Assembly: GCA_018343915.1 (NCBI GenBank)
Contig: JABRWF010000002.1
Location: 4,712,001 to 4,776,000 of the forward strand
Reading direction: 5' to 3'
From: Agroathelia rolfsii
Lineage: Eukaryota; Basidiomycota; Agaricomycetes; Amylocorticiales; Amylocorticiaceae
Length of the DNA: 64,000 nucleotides
The notes under the pieces were generated by a model. It did no database searches. It had not been told where the DNA came from and worked only from the letters and a program-made list of their open reading frames with translations. Below are positions 11,970 through 22,355 of the stretch, one piece after another (the stretch's first letter is position 1; each line of letters opens with the position of its first letter). Position numbers and translations under genes: made by a program.

Positions 11970-12337
11970 GATGTGCAACGAATCGACATTGTAACTTAAT
12001 ACTATAGACTACATTTAGCTGTACACATTTAGAGTTAATCTCTTGGCTTACATGTAGGAAGGGCAAAAGATCACCTAATATATCTAACTTTTGAAGAGGC
12101 TACACGATCGTAATCGAGGTGTGCGGAGTGCGGCAGACATAGATGCGCGCGAACAAAAGATTTACTCACAGCCGAATACAAAGTGGAGAAGAGGATACTA
12201 TACACTGATAAATATTACACGCTAAGGGAGAAAACACCGAAGGTCCACGGATCAGGGAAGGCATAAGCACGGCACGGCAATGACGACACCGTATTAGAAT
12301 TATAATCCGAATAGAAGAAAGGGAAATCAAATGTCCA
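11970..12337. other. Convergent 3' intergenic region
   Basis: The alcohol dehydrogenase and the copper-fist gene end here facing each other, 368 bp apart. It is presumably made of their 3' UTRs; no separate feature is seen. Confidence 0.5.
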
Positions 12338-13721
12338 TTAGCAGCAGCACGGAGCGGGCTGCATATCCTCATCCTCATCTTCATCAACAAACATCCCCTC
12401 ACTCGATTTGTCTGCTTCATCGCAGTCAGTCACCATGTGAAAACAAGATAGCGAAAAAGCCTCAGCTAAAAAGACTCACATTGATGTGAATATTCCGTGG
12501 TCAGGAAGCTGGCTAAATCAGAATCATAGTTCGCACCAAAAGTCGTTGACTGAGGTGAGGGCGTTTTGCCAGCAGAAGATTGGTTGAAAGACCGATTTTC
12601 TAGTGGGACAGAGGGCATGGTTGATGACTCAGCAGTGGGGGCGCAACAACTAGAGGTGGATGTAGTAGGCAGCGGTTCAAGTACAAGGGACATGTCAACG
12701 CAGTCTCTGCAGTTGGGCCCTCCCCTAGCAATTACCGTAGGATGATCCGCACCTCGATGCTCGGGACATCCAGGGCAGGCACAGGTAAATCCACATGTAC
12801 AGCCGGTACCAGCCAAAGAGGCGAGCCTATCGAATTGGGGCATGGTAAGAGGCGCCATGGGTGCTGAGCTCAGCGATGACGTGGAGGTAAGCAAGGGCGG
12901 CAACTTGACGGAAGACGGGACCCGAGCTTGCTGAGGGCCACAACAAGATTTCGTGCGCTCGGGTTGGCTAAACACAGGAAGGTAGCTTTTCTCATCAGAA
13001 TCAGGCGGATTGAATGGCTGCGATGATGGTGAGACCGAGGAAGGCTTGAAGGGATCATCATCGCAGAGCGAGGCGACATGTGCGAGAGTAGCAAGGCCGC
13101 TAAGAGATGAGGATGGTTGGTTGACTGCCAAGTCAGCAGGGACAGGATTTAGGAGGGATTCGACTAAAGCACTGTTTAGCACCTAAAGGGTACCAAATCT
13201 CCAAGAATCCATACCTGTTTGCTTGGAAGACGATGCAATTTGCTTCGAGTCTTTAGGCATCATATCTCGTAGTCCATTTGGGAGGGATGGTCTGATGGGT
13301 ACAAAACGCACTGCAATAATATCAGTACACTACAGAGTCAATGATATAGGTGAGAGTTGACTTACATTTTGTGCGGCGATCCCCGGGTCCATTGCTCTGC
13401 ACTTGAGCCTTGCTCCCATTTTTCGACACACATGTACACCGGGAGTGTAGCTTTTTGCTTTGCCTTAGCTCTCGGCAATTGTCGCATTGCGAGACTGGTC
13501 GTCCCTTTTTCTTGATCTCATACAGCGGGCGCTCTGTATGACCGCAATGTGAGGACCGATGGCCCTTGATGCAAGTTTCACTGAATTGGCCTTCTTGAGA
13601 CTAGGATAATTTGTGAATATGTCATAGATGACTTGCCATGCAAATTTCTTGTCGTTGATGTAGACCTGGACGGACGACTTAGCATAGAGTATTGAGCATA
13701 GAAAGTTGGGATATTTACCAT
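12338..13721 (-). CDS. Copper-fist transcription factor, CUF1/MAC1-like, 366 aa
   Basis: Exons (minus): 13719..13721 (ATG only), 13637..13665, 13366..13580, 13215..13310, 12480..13163, 12338..12411. The joined N-terminus is MVYINDKKFACETCIKGHRS. It is a copper-fist domain with the zinc ligands Cys11, Cys14, Cys23 and His25 and the minor-groove motif KKKGRP at about residues 35-40. The intron after codon 10 is GC-AG (donor TG/GCAAGT). A Ser/Pro-rich middle leads to a Cys-rich cluster of pattern CxCxxxCxCxxCxxH (CTCGFTCACPGCPEH), the copper-sensing motif type of Mac1 and Cuf1, followed by CRDC. The last exon ends in CCC. Such factors activate high-affinity copper (and iron) uptake when copper is scarce and are inactivated by copper binding at the C-terminal cluster. 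The final junction has a tandem acceptor (AAG-CAG). An activator of copper detoxification is the alternative, but that type usually lacks this exact C-terminal arrangement. Confidence 0.9.
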
Positions 13722-15220
13722 AGCTGTGAGTTTTGTTGCATAGACAGGTATAGATGATAATGGAGCGCAGCAAAGCCAGTGTCTTCTTGTCGAGAGCACG
13801 CATTCAGTTACTGCGTTACTGCGAAGGCCCTCATCATCTGATCTAGAATGCAATTATGTCAGCTCCATCGGCAGCCTCGGCATTGACCACTGGCGCAATC
13901 AGCTCACTGCTTGTGCCGTTGCCGGAGACCGTGAACCCTTGGCCAGCACACCGAACCTTTGGTGCATAGCAAAAGTGCGTGTGTTAGCATGCACAGTTAC
14001 ATGTAGTCAGGAACGTCGGATAGATGGAATTCATTGATGAGGGCCCTCCGTACATTACTCATGTCGGTAATAAAGTATACTATTGATACTTTTGTGTGCT
14101 GTTATAGCTGACGTGGAGCTTGTCTTCCGTTCTGATCGAGCACATGGATATTTTGGTTCTCGCCTTCCATGTAGGACTCCGATGGCGACGACTTTATCTT
14201 ACAAGACAGCACAAATTTTAGATAATACAGTATGGTCGCCAGCACAGCACCTCCTGACTTTCAATCCCACGCGGCATGTAAGGCCTTGTGAGGATTGCCA
14301 CCATCAACAATTGCTCCATAAATCAATTGAGGGGCTGGGCATAATCGAAGCGCAACGAATTTGAAGAGTATTGTAGAAGCTTGCCCATACGTGTTGTCAG
14401 AATCAAATGGCAAAATAGCGCATGCCAAGCACCTTCCAGGAAACGCATATACATACCGTAGGAGCCAGTATTACAGTGCGAACGTTTTATATAACGAGCC
14501 CGAGTGGGAAAAACATCGACCACATATCACCTCAAGGAGTATCTTTGCTATATTTATTAGCAAAGGTCATGGCAGTCGTCAACTGTAGTTACATAGGCCC
14601 AATGAATCAAAGGCGGTGGGAAACATTACATGGCCAAACACACTCGTTAACATGGCAATACATCTCTGGTCAAGTTCAAAAGGAATGGGCATTTCCAGAC
14701 TGAAGTGACAAGTACGACAAATGTCAACGTGACTAGTAGTCACACACGACAAACAGGACCAAATAGCAGGGTGAAATAAAGAGGAAAATTTCGCAACTTG
14801 GTTCTTCAATGTCTTAACCGCTTCTCCGCTTTAGAGTCACTTGCCACGCAAACAATTCAAAAAGGCGTCGTGCAGGCGCTCGCGGAGATGCAGATCAGTC
14901 TCTTCTATCCTCGTTGCAGTTGACCTTGTGTTGTTGCTGTTCAAGGTCGTGCGATCTGGAAAGGAACATCCCTCTCCTTGCTATGTACTGTTAGAGTATT
15001 CTAAAATCAACATTAATTACTCCAATTATCTTATTCACGAGAGTTCACATCAATATAAAGGCAGTATAAAGTAGAATATGAGTCGATAGGCCAGAGGGCG
15101 CGTGATATTCATGCATGATTTCAGGTGATGATATGTGAGTTGTTCATGCCGTTCTGTTCCAACACGACTTGTGCATGTCGCGGTAGTATTTTCAAAGTAC
15201 TAAGGCTATTGAAGAGGTAG
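13722..15220. other. Intergenic region
   Basis: About 1.5 kb with no recognisable gene between the copper-fist start and the HEM3 stop. Short open frames on both strands (for example 14083-14361) show no domain and no consistent splicing. It should contain the copper-fist promoter. Confidence 0.45.
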
Positions 15221-16468
15221 TTATGCAGCAGCGCTTGGTGTATTATCTCCTTCTATCTCAACCTTCTTCCTATCGTCTTCCTTCTTTGCTTCTTTAATCC
15301 GACGCTCCTTATCCTTGTTGATTTCGTCCAGAATCTCCCTAGCACCCGTGTTGATCATCTCCTTGGCCAGTGCTGAACCAACTTTCTCGGCTTCCTCTAC
15401 AGACGACACTTCTTGTCTAATTGTGCGCATCACATGTTTTTGGCCATCAAGTGAGGTGACAGCACCAGTCAGCTTCAAGTACCCCTTCTTCTCGGCTCCC
15501 GTCGTTGTGGGCGTGAGTTCGCCATTGATGCCCACAGGGACACTACAACCCCCCTCCAACACGCGGAGATAGGCGCGCTCAGCAAGACACGTCCAGCTGG
15601 TCTGCCAGTGCGTCAGGCGTTCGCAGATTTCCTTCACTTGCACATCATCGGACCGTATCTCCACCCCTAGTGCGCCTTGAGAAACAGCGTGGAAGAGCGT
15701 TGGCGCGTGGATGTCTGCTGTGATGCGATCCTGAGCATCGATACGCACAAGGCCAGCTTTGGCAAGTATGATAGCGGTGAATGGGCCATCGGGCGCATCA
15801 AGCTTCGCGAGGCGGGTTTGTCTGTGAGCGGTGATTACCAGTGTAGATAATCGATCAGATTGCGCATAATGAAACGTTCGTAAGCCTAGAGCTTGAGTGA
15901 AATGATGGAGATAATGCCTACAAGTTTCCTCGCTGAGATGATCAGTAAAGCAAGATACAAATGTCACAAAATTTATGCGTACCACGTCCTGGAAGACAAG
16001 TTTGGGAAAGGCTCTCTTCAATTGTGCAACACGCCTGACACTGCTCGTCCCAACGACGCTGCCTTCGGGTAGCTCTTCCAGGGAATTATAGGGCAGACCC
16101 CGTTTGACGACCAGACTGTCTACCGGATCCTCCCTCTCTGGGATAGCGCCGATCTCCATACCTTCGGGTAAGACGGTTGGCACATCCTTAAGACTATGCA
16201 CGAGGAGATCGACCTCGCCCCCCGAGAGCGCATCCTCAAGCTCAGATGTCCAAAAAGACTTGCCACCAACGAGATAGAGAGCTTGCGTTTGATTCTTATC
16301 TCCTGCCGTGGCCATAAAAGAGGTGGTGAAGGTATACGAAGGGTACAGCTTCTCGAGGGCACCGCGCACGATGTTGGTCTGTATCTGGGCTAGGATGGAG
16401 CGGCGGGAGGCAAGGACGAAGGAAGTACGGGGCGGTGGGACAGTCGCATTCGATGCGGGCGTCGACAT
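15221..16468 (-). CDS. HEM3: Porphobilinogen deaminase (hydroxymethylbilane synthase), 365 aa
   Basis: Exons (minus): 15983..16468, an 11-nt microexon 15922..15932, and 15221..15821, with introns of 50 and 100 bp. The enzyme joins four porphobilinogen molecules to hydroxymethylbilane in haem synthesis. Family signatures are LASRRSILAQIQT, the flexible-loop region GDK, HSLKDVPT, GTSSVRRVAQLKR, and LEGGCSVPVG, whose Cys holds the dipyrromethane cofactor. The conserved RGNxxTRLxKL motif appears only when the microexon CGAGGAAACTT is spliced in, giving FQDV-RGNL-QTRLAKLD. The whole locus is also open without splicing, because the introns total 150 nt and contain no in-frame stop, so a naive single-exon model of 426 codons would be wrong. 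The start at 16468 is chosen because MSTPAS immediately precedes the conserved domain; an in-frame Met 11 codons upstream is possible. The Lys/Glu-rich C-terminal tail is longer than in yeast Hem3. Confidence 0.96.
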   Translation of the reverse strand: MSTPASNATVPPPRTSFVLASRRSILAQIQTNIVRGALEKLYPSYTFTTSFMATAGDKNQTQALYLVGGKSFWTSELEDALSGGEVDLLVHSLKDVPTVLPEGMEIGAIPEREDPVDSLVVKRGLPYNSLEELPEGSVVGTSSVRRVAQLKRAFPKLVFQDVVRINFVTFVSCFTDHLSEETCRHYLHHFTQALGLRTFHYAQSDRLSTLVITAHRQTRLAKLDAPDGPFTAIILAKAGLVRIDAQDRITADIHAPTLFHAVSQGALGVEIRSDDVQVKEICERLTHWQTSWTCLAERAYLRVLEGGCSVPVGINGELTPTTTGAEKKGYLKLTGAVTSLDGQKHVMRTIRQEVSSVEEAEKVGSALAKEMINTGAREILDEINKDKERRIKEAKKEDDRKKVEIEGDNTPSAAA

Positions 16469-16861
16469 TCTGTACGTAGAACGAGATGAAATAACCTTCA
16501 AATATTAGGTAGCCAAGAAAAATCAAAGTCCAAGGTCCTATAGTATCTTGACGCTCAAAGGGTAGGTAGTTAATTGGAAACAAGATTCAGTTCAGATTTG
16601 AGTGTAGCCGGTAGATGATTATCAACTTTTAATCACGCGCGCCCATCGAAATTATCGGACAACATAGAATTACAAATAACACCGCTTTGCAGAAAACTGT
16701 ACTTGATCATACAACTCCACTAAATTATCATTGATATCATGAGACATATTACAAATGGAAAAGAATTCAACCTATAATGATCTGCGAGACTTGAAACGGA
16801 TCAGACACTAATAGGAATTAGAATCAATATTATGTACTAGATTCGAGAGCATCATGAAGAC
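16469..16861. other. Intergenic region between HEM3 and the E2 gene
   Basis: 393 bp, AT-rich. It must hold the HEM3 promoter and the 3' end of the upstream E2 gene, both on the minus strand. No specific site recognised. Confidence 0.5.
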
Positions 16862-17841
16862 CTACTTATCATCTGCGGTTGTTAGTTGAGCGTAAAGTCA
16901 TTATTAGCAATGGATACAACAACACAGCAATTATAGAAATTTACCGTGGTATACAAAACGCGTCTAAAGATTACAGATAGAGTTAAAGTTAAGCAACCTT
17001 CAGAATCCTAACGTAATGACTTACTTTCTTGGGGTTGTCTGGTGCTGTACGCACATATCTATCATTATCAGGTGGTCTGAGGGAGATTCAAGATATGAAA
17101 ATCATGTTCACGAGAAGAAGAAAAACACTCAGTGCTCTTACCGTTCCTTCTTCTGTATTCGGGATGATGATTAGATTCATGACGTCCTAACAAGGACATG
17201 GCGCTTACTTTGCATGATGCCAGCATACTCTGGAGGGTAATACACACAGAAGGCACACTCAATACAGGGGACCATTCGTTCCCTAATATGGAGGCACATA
17301 TCTAAATGGGAATATTTGATCAAGGTGCAAGTTCATAGCATTCTGGAAATATTGAAAGCTATAATAACGTACGTGGCCATTAGAGTAGACATGCTATGGG
17401 TAATAGAGGTTAATTAGACAATATAATCGCAGTAGGAAGATGGCCTTACCGGGTGTTCGGGAGCGATCTTGCCTGCCGCTTCATCAACGACGAACTGAAC
17501 AGCGGGTGCAGAGATCGGATAGTCTCTGTCGAAGCGGAACATGAGCGTAAATACCTCACCCTGCCCCGAAGAAGCCTCAGCATTCATTCTGTTTGTTATG
17601 ATTAATCAGCGATAGTGGTGAGATGACCACCTTATAGAGGCTTTCTCCAAGAACTTCGATAGTGAAGAACCAACGCTCAAAGTTATCTGCTTCGACAAGG
17701 GTGATCCCTACAATATGCTAAGGGTTAGGAACCGGGTCAAGATATGGAATTATATTTATACAAAAGCTAACCAGCAGGAGGACCCTCTGCATTCAGTTCT
17801 CTCAGCTCCTTTTGCAATCGACGAGCAGAGATGGACGCCAT
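16862..17841 (-). CDS. Ubiquitin-conjugating enzyme E2, UBE2W family, 159 aa, nine exons
   Basis: Exons (minus): 17772..17841, 17631..17707, 17450..17575, 17373..17393, 17209..17301, 17142..17152, 17025..17076, 16945..16963, 16862..16872. Four exons are tiny (21, 11, 19 and 11 nt). The product begins MASISARRLQKELRELN and has the E2 core FRFDRDYPISAPAVQF. The active site is HPHVYSNGHICASIL with catalytic Cys at about residue 100, then VPSVCITLQSMLASCK and the C-terminus RPPDNDRYVRTAP...KKTRFVYHDDK. The YSNGHIC region and the YHDD end identify UBE2W, an E2 that attaches ubiquitin to the alpha-amino group of substrate N-termini. Ala follows the active-site Cys where Leu is usual. The acceptor of exon 3 (GCTGAG) was chosen because it alone keeps the frame. 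The gene lies in the same orientation as HEM3, 393 bp upstream of it. Confidence 0.92.
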
Positions 17842-18491
17842 CCCGTGAGATGTTGTGGCAAGCTAGATCAATTTCTGTGGTGTAGATGAATTTTCAATTC
17901 CAGGTAGTTTATAGACAAATTGATGGTGCGAATAATTGGTGCGTTGGTGATTAGAAGTATGTCTCCCTGCTGCTAGTTAGAGCCGTCCAGGTCACTGACT
18001 GTGAGACTCAGGCTGAGGTGCACTGCACTACTCCGGAACCGCGTTTCGAGCTCCGATAGTCTTGTTGACGCCATCTTCAGTTGTTCCCGAGTTTCCACTC
18101 CGTACTGTGGTATCATGATCCATATCCGTCATCCTCAAATGGACTGAGAAGGCCCTTTTTTATATTGCTACTTCCATCTCCAGAGTACTACCAGGCTTTG
18201 GCTTCATAACCGCAGGTTTCACGATGTAACTGAATTTCAAATTGAACAACTTTTCCAACCTCACCAACAGCAGTTTATCGGCAATAGAAATATGAATTAT
18301 ATAGATCTTGGACTAGTATCAATCAAGCCTAAAGGATGCGTAAAATGAATTAGAACCGATGTAAACGGTAATATCTCAAAGATATGTTTGTGGATACCGA
18401 CATTACAATCAAGTAGCGAAAAAAAGGTCACAAGAATGAAAAAAAAAAAAAATGGCAGTAGAGTCGTTTTCAGGACCCTTAACTACCATCT
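17842..18491. other. Intergenic region
   Basis: 650 bp between the E2 start and the stop of the next minus-strand gene. No gene recognised; it contains a short A-run near 18440. Confidence 0.5.
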
Positions 18492-19699
18492 TTATGCCTT
18501 TTGCTCCAAACCCACTACGGCAGAGGTCGTTATACCCTCTGAATCGGTATCTAATCCGATGGAATGTCCCATCCTACCGCGCATGTGAGGAGCAAACTCT
18601 ATATTACTCAATGTTGCTTTCATGCTACCATCCTGCCTTCTGTCAATTGTATTTGACATGGCCATACGAAGGATAATCAGCTGTGGCGAAATGGCCTATT
18701 GCAGTTCAAAAGTAATTAGTGTCAGCTGGTGCAGGTATCGCCGGAATGGAAGAATACTACTGTACTCACACACGCAGAAAACCACAATGCAGTAACCAAG
18801 GGAGCATAGGGGGCGACGACAAACGTAGTCACGCAGGTAATGATACCCAGTACACAGAAAGGGGCCGCGGATTCTATGAGGATGACGATGGCGGTGGTGT
18901 ATACCCGCGAGCTGGGTCCGTCGACTAGATATTTCTGTCGATTATAGGCATTAATTAAGCGCCAACAGATCATCACCGTCACTATGAAGTTCATCCCGAC
19001 GGTACAGGCGTCCATCGCAATCTCCATATTCACGGCGACCATTCCAATTGTACCCCTGAAAATAAGAACTTCAAGGGTGACGTACAGCACTACGGAAACA
19101 CAAGTTGGTAAGATGATACGGAGGAGAGATTAGTGCTAAAACAAACCCAAGAATGCACAGGTACAAAGAAGGGGGAATACGGTGACCCAGATATTTCGCT
19201 CAAATATCACGTAACAACGATAAATCTTGTATAAGTTAGTGAATGGATCAGCTGGCGCAATAACTCGTAATAGGCTCACCAGGAGTAGATCAGCGAAGAT
19301 ATTAGCTACCGATTGGCATGTGTTGGAAAGAATCATCCACCACATATTCGAGCTTGAATAATAATATTCCATCGGCCCGCCTGTATCATTTCTGTGTACT
19401 ATCCACATCATTTGTCCATCCAGTGCTATCCCCACTATGCTGATTGTATTGAGTAGTACAAGCACGAGGCTGAAGATCGAATAAAAGCGACGTCGGCTAA
19501 CAGTTACGCTGGGATTCGTCTTCAGGAAATGGAGCGAAAGGAAGAACAACACATAGTATACGCCTATGATCATCAAGGTATTATAAAACAACAATATTAG
19601 AAATCATGCATCTTGTAACTTACCGTACAGCATCGACATCAATACAATGCCGATATACATTGTTCCCTCGAATAACACGGTGGGAGGTGTGTTTGACAT
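18492..19699 (-). CDS. Seven-transmembrane protein of an expanded Agaricomycete family, 320 aa
   Basis: Exons (minus): 19624..19699, 19280..19563, 19147..19225, 18770..19089, 18492..18695. Seven hydrophobic segments can be placed: TMYIGIVLMSMLYGVYYVLFF, FYSIFSLVLVLLNTI, MILSNTCQSVANIFADLLL, VTVFPLLCTCAFLG, MNFIVTVMICW, APFCVLGIITCVTTFV and ALWFSACAISPQLIILRM. After helix 3 comes YRCYVIF, and the last helix ends in the SPQLIILR motif; both are common in a large Agaricomycete family of seven-helix proteins without known function. The cytosolic tail of about 60 residues is hydrophilic. The same ten-helix-boundary layout, although with low identity, recurs in the three tandem genes at 54-64 kb. 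A receptor role is often guessed for such proteins, but nothing here proves it. Confidence 0.82.
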
Positions 19700-20720
19700 G
19701 GCAACCTTGTCCCTTGGGGCGCTGGTTTTGGCCTTGAAAGACTGACATAAACAGGAAGCCGATACTTATATCCATTTGAGAGTAGCAGATTATAGGTGAT
19801 GTGTTTACTTTAAGGATCTGAGAAAATGCCGTTGAGATTGATGACAACTCTACACCTTTGATTACGGCTGGAAGTTTACGTGCCCGGTACGAGATCTGAG
19901 TTTTTGGATCACGGTGTGCGTCATATAGGCTAGCTAGGGCTACTACAATCGGCAGTTTCCAGTTAGCGTGCATCAATGTAGATAAACATGCGGTGCTGCT
20001 CAAGCCCTACGTCCGTGATCGGTGTGAGGTTTCCAGCCATGTGATATAAATCAGCATTCCATTGAAGTGGCAGAAATGGCTATACTAGTAGACCTTCTTG
20101 GCTTATCCGTTGTCTATTCACTGTGACAAGAACTTCGTGTAGGCTCCAACAAAGCGTTGTCATTGCGTCTCAGTTAAGGGAACAGTAGTACAGCTTATGC
20201 TTGGTACTGATATAACAATGTTACTGGAATTATCGGGCTTGTTGAATGAGCGACGGCACTGGCCTGCCTCTTGAATAGCTTTCTTATGGTCACAATTCCG
20301 CATCAAACCATGATCAATCAATGTACATTGCAGCACAGCTCTTGATGAGCTATTGTTTTATGGTGGCCATACAGTTGCAATGATTTTGATTATCACAACA
20401 CCCCGATGCAAACCACTTCACATATCGCAACCTTCACTGGATATCGATGTGACAGCGAAAATACATTGAAATTTGTATGTTTCAGTACATGCATTTGAAG
20501 CGGGTAGTGTGATCCGATTCTGGGGCTGGGTAATACCCCCTTGAATCACGATATTTCATGTATCAGACAATACTTTGGGTATAAATACAAGACTTAGGTT
20601 GATTCGGAAGCGTCACTACTCCGTTGATTCATACCACTTGGCACTCAGCTGTCAGAACAGAAAACTTTCCTTTTAATCTATTTATTCGTTTCTATTCTTA
20701 TCACTCGTCTCGTGTTGATC
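19700..20720. other. Intergenic region with the promoter of the small secreted protein
   Basis: About 1 kb, AT-rich. The left part is the upstream region of the minus-strand seven-helix gene. The right part contains a TATA box and a pyrimidine-rich leader (20660-20715) for the gene at 20721. No other gene recognised. Confidence 0.5.
20580..20587 (+). promoter_or_regulatory. TATA box of the small secreted protein gene
   Basis: TATAAATA lies 134 bp upstream of the ATG at 20721 and is followed by a C/T-rich stretch, the arrangement of strongly or conditionally expressed fungal genes. Function is inferred from position and consensus. Confidence 0.55.
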
Positions 20721-21035
20721 ATGAAGGCCACCAGCACATTTCTCTACTTTCTTGCCACCGCTGCCTGCATTGTGCCGACAGCCGCTGCACCTATTGATAA
20801 GAAGGTGCGTTGTATTCTTCTCCGGTCCCTAGGATGTACGGAAAATTAAAAACACCATATGCTAGGCATTTGGACTAACTCACATGATTGACATGAACTT
20901 CTGGGTTAGCTACTCCCCGAAAGACATAGAGATCCCCAGCAGCAGCAATTGGCATCACCCAAGTCTGGAAACCGCAGCACCACCTTTTTACTGCATCTTT
21001 GGCAGTTTTATTCCGGGCTGCCACCGCAAGCGTGA
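20721..21035 (+). CDS. Small secreted protein, 69 aa
   Basis: Exons 20721..20804 and 20910..21035 are joined by a 105-bp intron (donor GTGCGT, acceptor TTAG, with a CTAAC branch-point-like sequence about 30 nt before the acceptor). The N-terminus is a typical signal peptide (MKATSTFLYFLATAACIVP then TAAAPIDKK) with an Ala-x-Ala cleavage site. The mature peptide of about 45 residues is rich in Gln, Pro and Arg, contains KK and ER dibasic-like sites and has no Cys apart from the signal region. A TATA box and pyrimidine-rich leader precede it. I recognise no family. It resembles the many lineage-specific small secreted proteins of mushroom fungi; whether it is processed further is unknown. The upstream elements support a real gene more strongly than the peptide alone. 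Confidence 0.6.
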
Positions 21036-22355
21036 TTAAAGTAATCGATGACACTCAATACCATCCATTCCGAGACTGGAGAGAGTGGCAATCATGACGC
21101 GACGTTGATGTTTTACTATTATTTACCTGGACCCTTGGTACAAACTAACTTTTGATGCGACAATGGACAGTATATAGATAGTTTATTTATTCTGTACATT
21201 CACATTTTTATTCGATAAATTATTAGACATCTTTGCTATTTAGTGTATTTAAAGTAGAATTACAAGTACCTTTTAACTACTGAATCCATGCTTCGTTGTT
21301 ACATGCATACTTTCCTTAATTATGGATTACGGGCACGATAGGTAAAAGCTGATGTGTCTTCGGGGTAAAAGGCAATGTATGGAATTACTATGATGGGCGG
21401 TGCTCTCGCGATGTTCGATATTTGATTATAGATAGATGTACGACTAGTCCCGTGAGGAAGCAAGCTATGCCATAGCGCCTGTATGAATTAGGCCAAAGGG
21501 TAAATCAAGATTTAGGAACAAACATATCGATAGTCTTGATTTCTATGTAGGGTTAATCCGGAGGCGCTTGAAGCAAATCGAATGAAATGTTTGAATTTCA
21601 TAACAGGAATCCGTGCTAGTGAAAATCGACTGTCTACGAAACAAAATGGCAGTATTGACCAACTGTCATAGCAATGCTGGTCTCCTCGACATTTGCTTGT
21701 ATTTGGTCAGATCGGATTTCAACGTGATTTGTGTCAAGGCTGTGAAGTAGATGTAGGAAGGTGGTCAACTTTATCTGGATGGCCAATCTGTCAAACGAGA
21801 AATGACAGGCACAAAGTAAAATCGAATGAAGCTGCTATATCTACACACACATCGATTGTCTAATATACGTTTTGTGATTCAACCCCATATCCTTCCGATC
21901 CATTTCATCAGGGGCTTCCCAGAGCCCGAGGAACACGAAAGAAATGATGAAATCATACCGCTCGATTCGATTGATATGAGGCCGGCGAGTGTCGGGCCGT
22001 ACGTAACTGTAGGTGACGCACCGTCAGTTTGACTTAGGGGGCAAGCAGGGTGACACTGATATTGCTGTACCGTAGCATGATTGCTCCCTGAGCTTGAATT
22101 ATTTTATCTGTTTTTTTCAGCTTCAGTCTGTATTTCTCCTACTCCTCTTCTTAACAATAATGGGATATCTTTGCCACCGGCTATGCATCAAACTAATGCT
22201 GTTTCAGAGCGGTCGCGGTCTTCGAGTCTTTCCATTCAAGAAGATAATCAAGAACGGCTACTAATGTAGCGCTCAAACTTGTCACTTTATAGCCCACTTC
22301 AAATTCAGATGTGAATCAAGCGCCTAGAGTAAATTGTGAAGTGGAGAAATGATTC
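21036..22355. other. Intergenic region with possible gene remnants
   Basis: AT-rich. Two short open stretches, 21826-22032 and about 22140-22269, have protein-like composition (for example ending SIQEDNQERLLM) and splice-like borders. They may be the last exons of a decayed gene, but I cannot identify it. Confidence 0.35.

Noticed and set aside
15221..16501. Single-exon 426-codon HEM3 model
   Set aside because: It lacks the RGNxxTRL motif; splicing two introns around an 11-nt microexon restores it.
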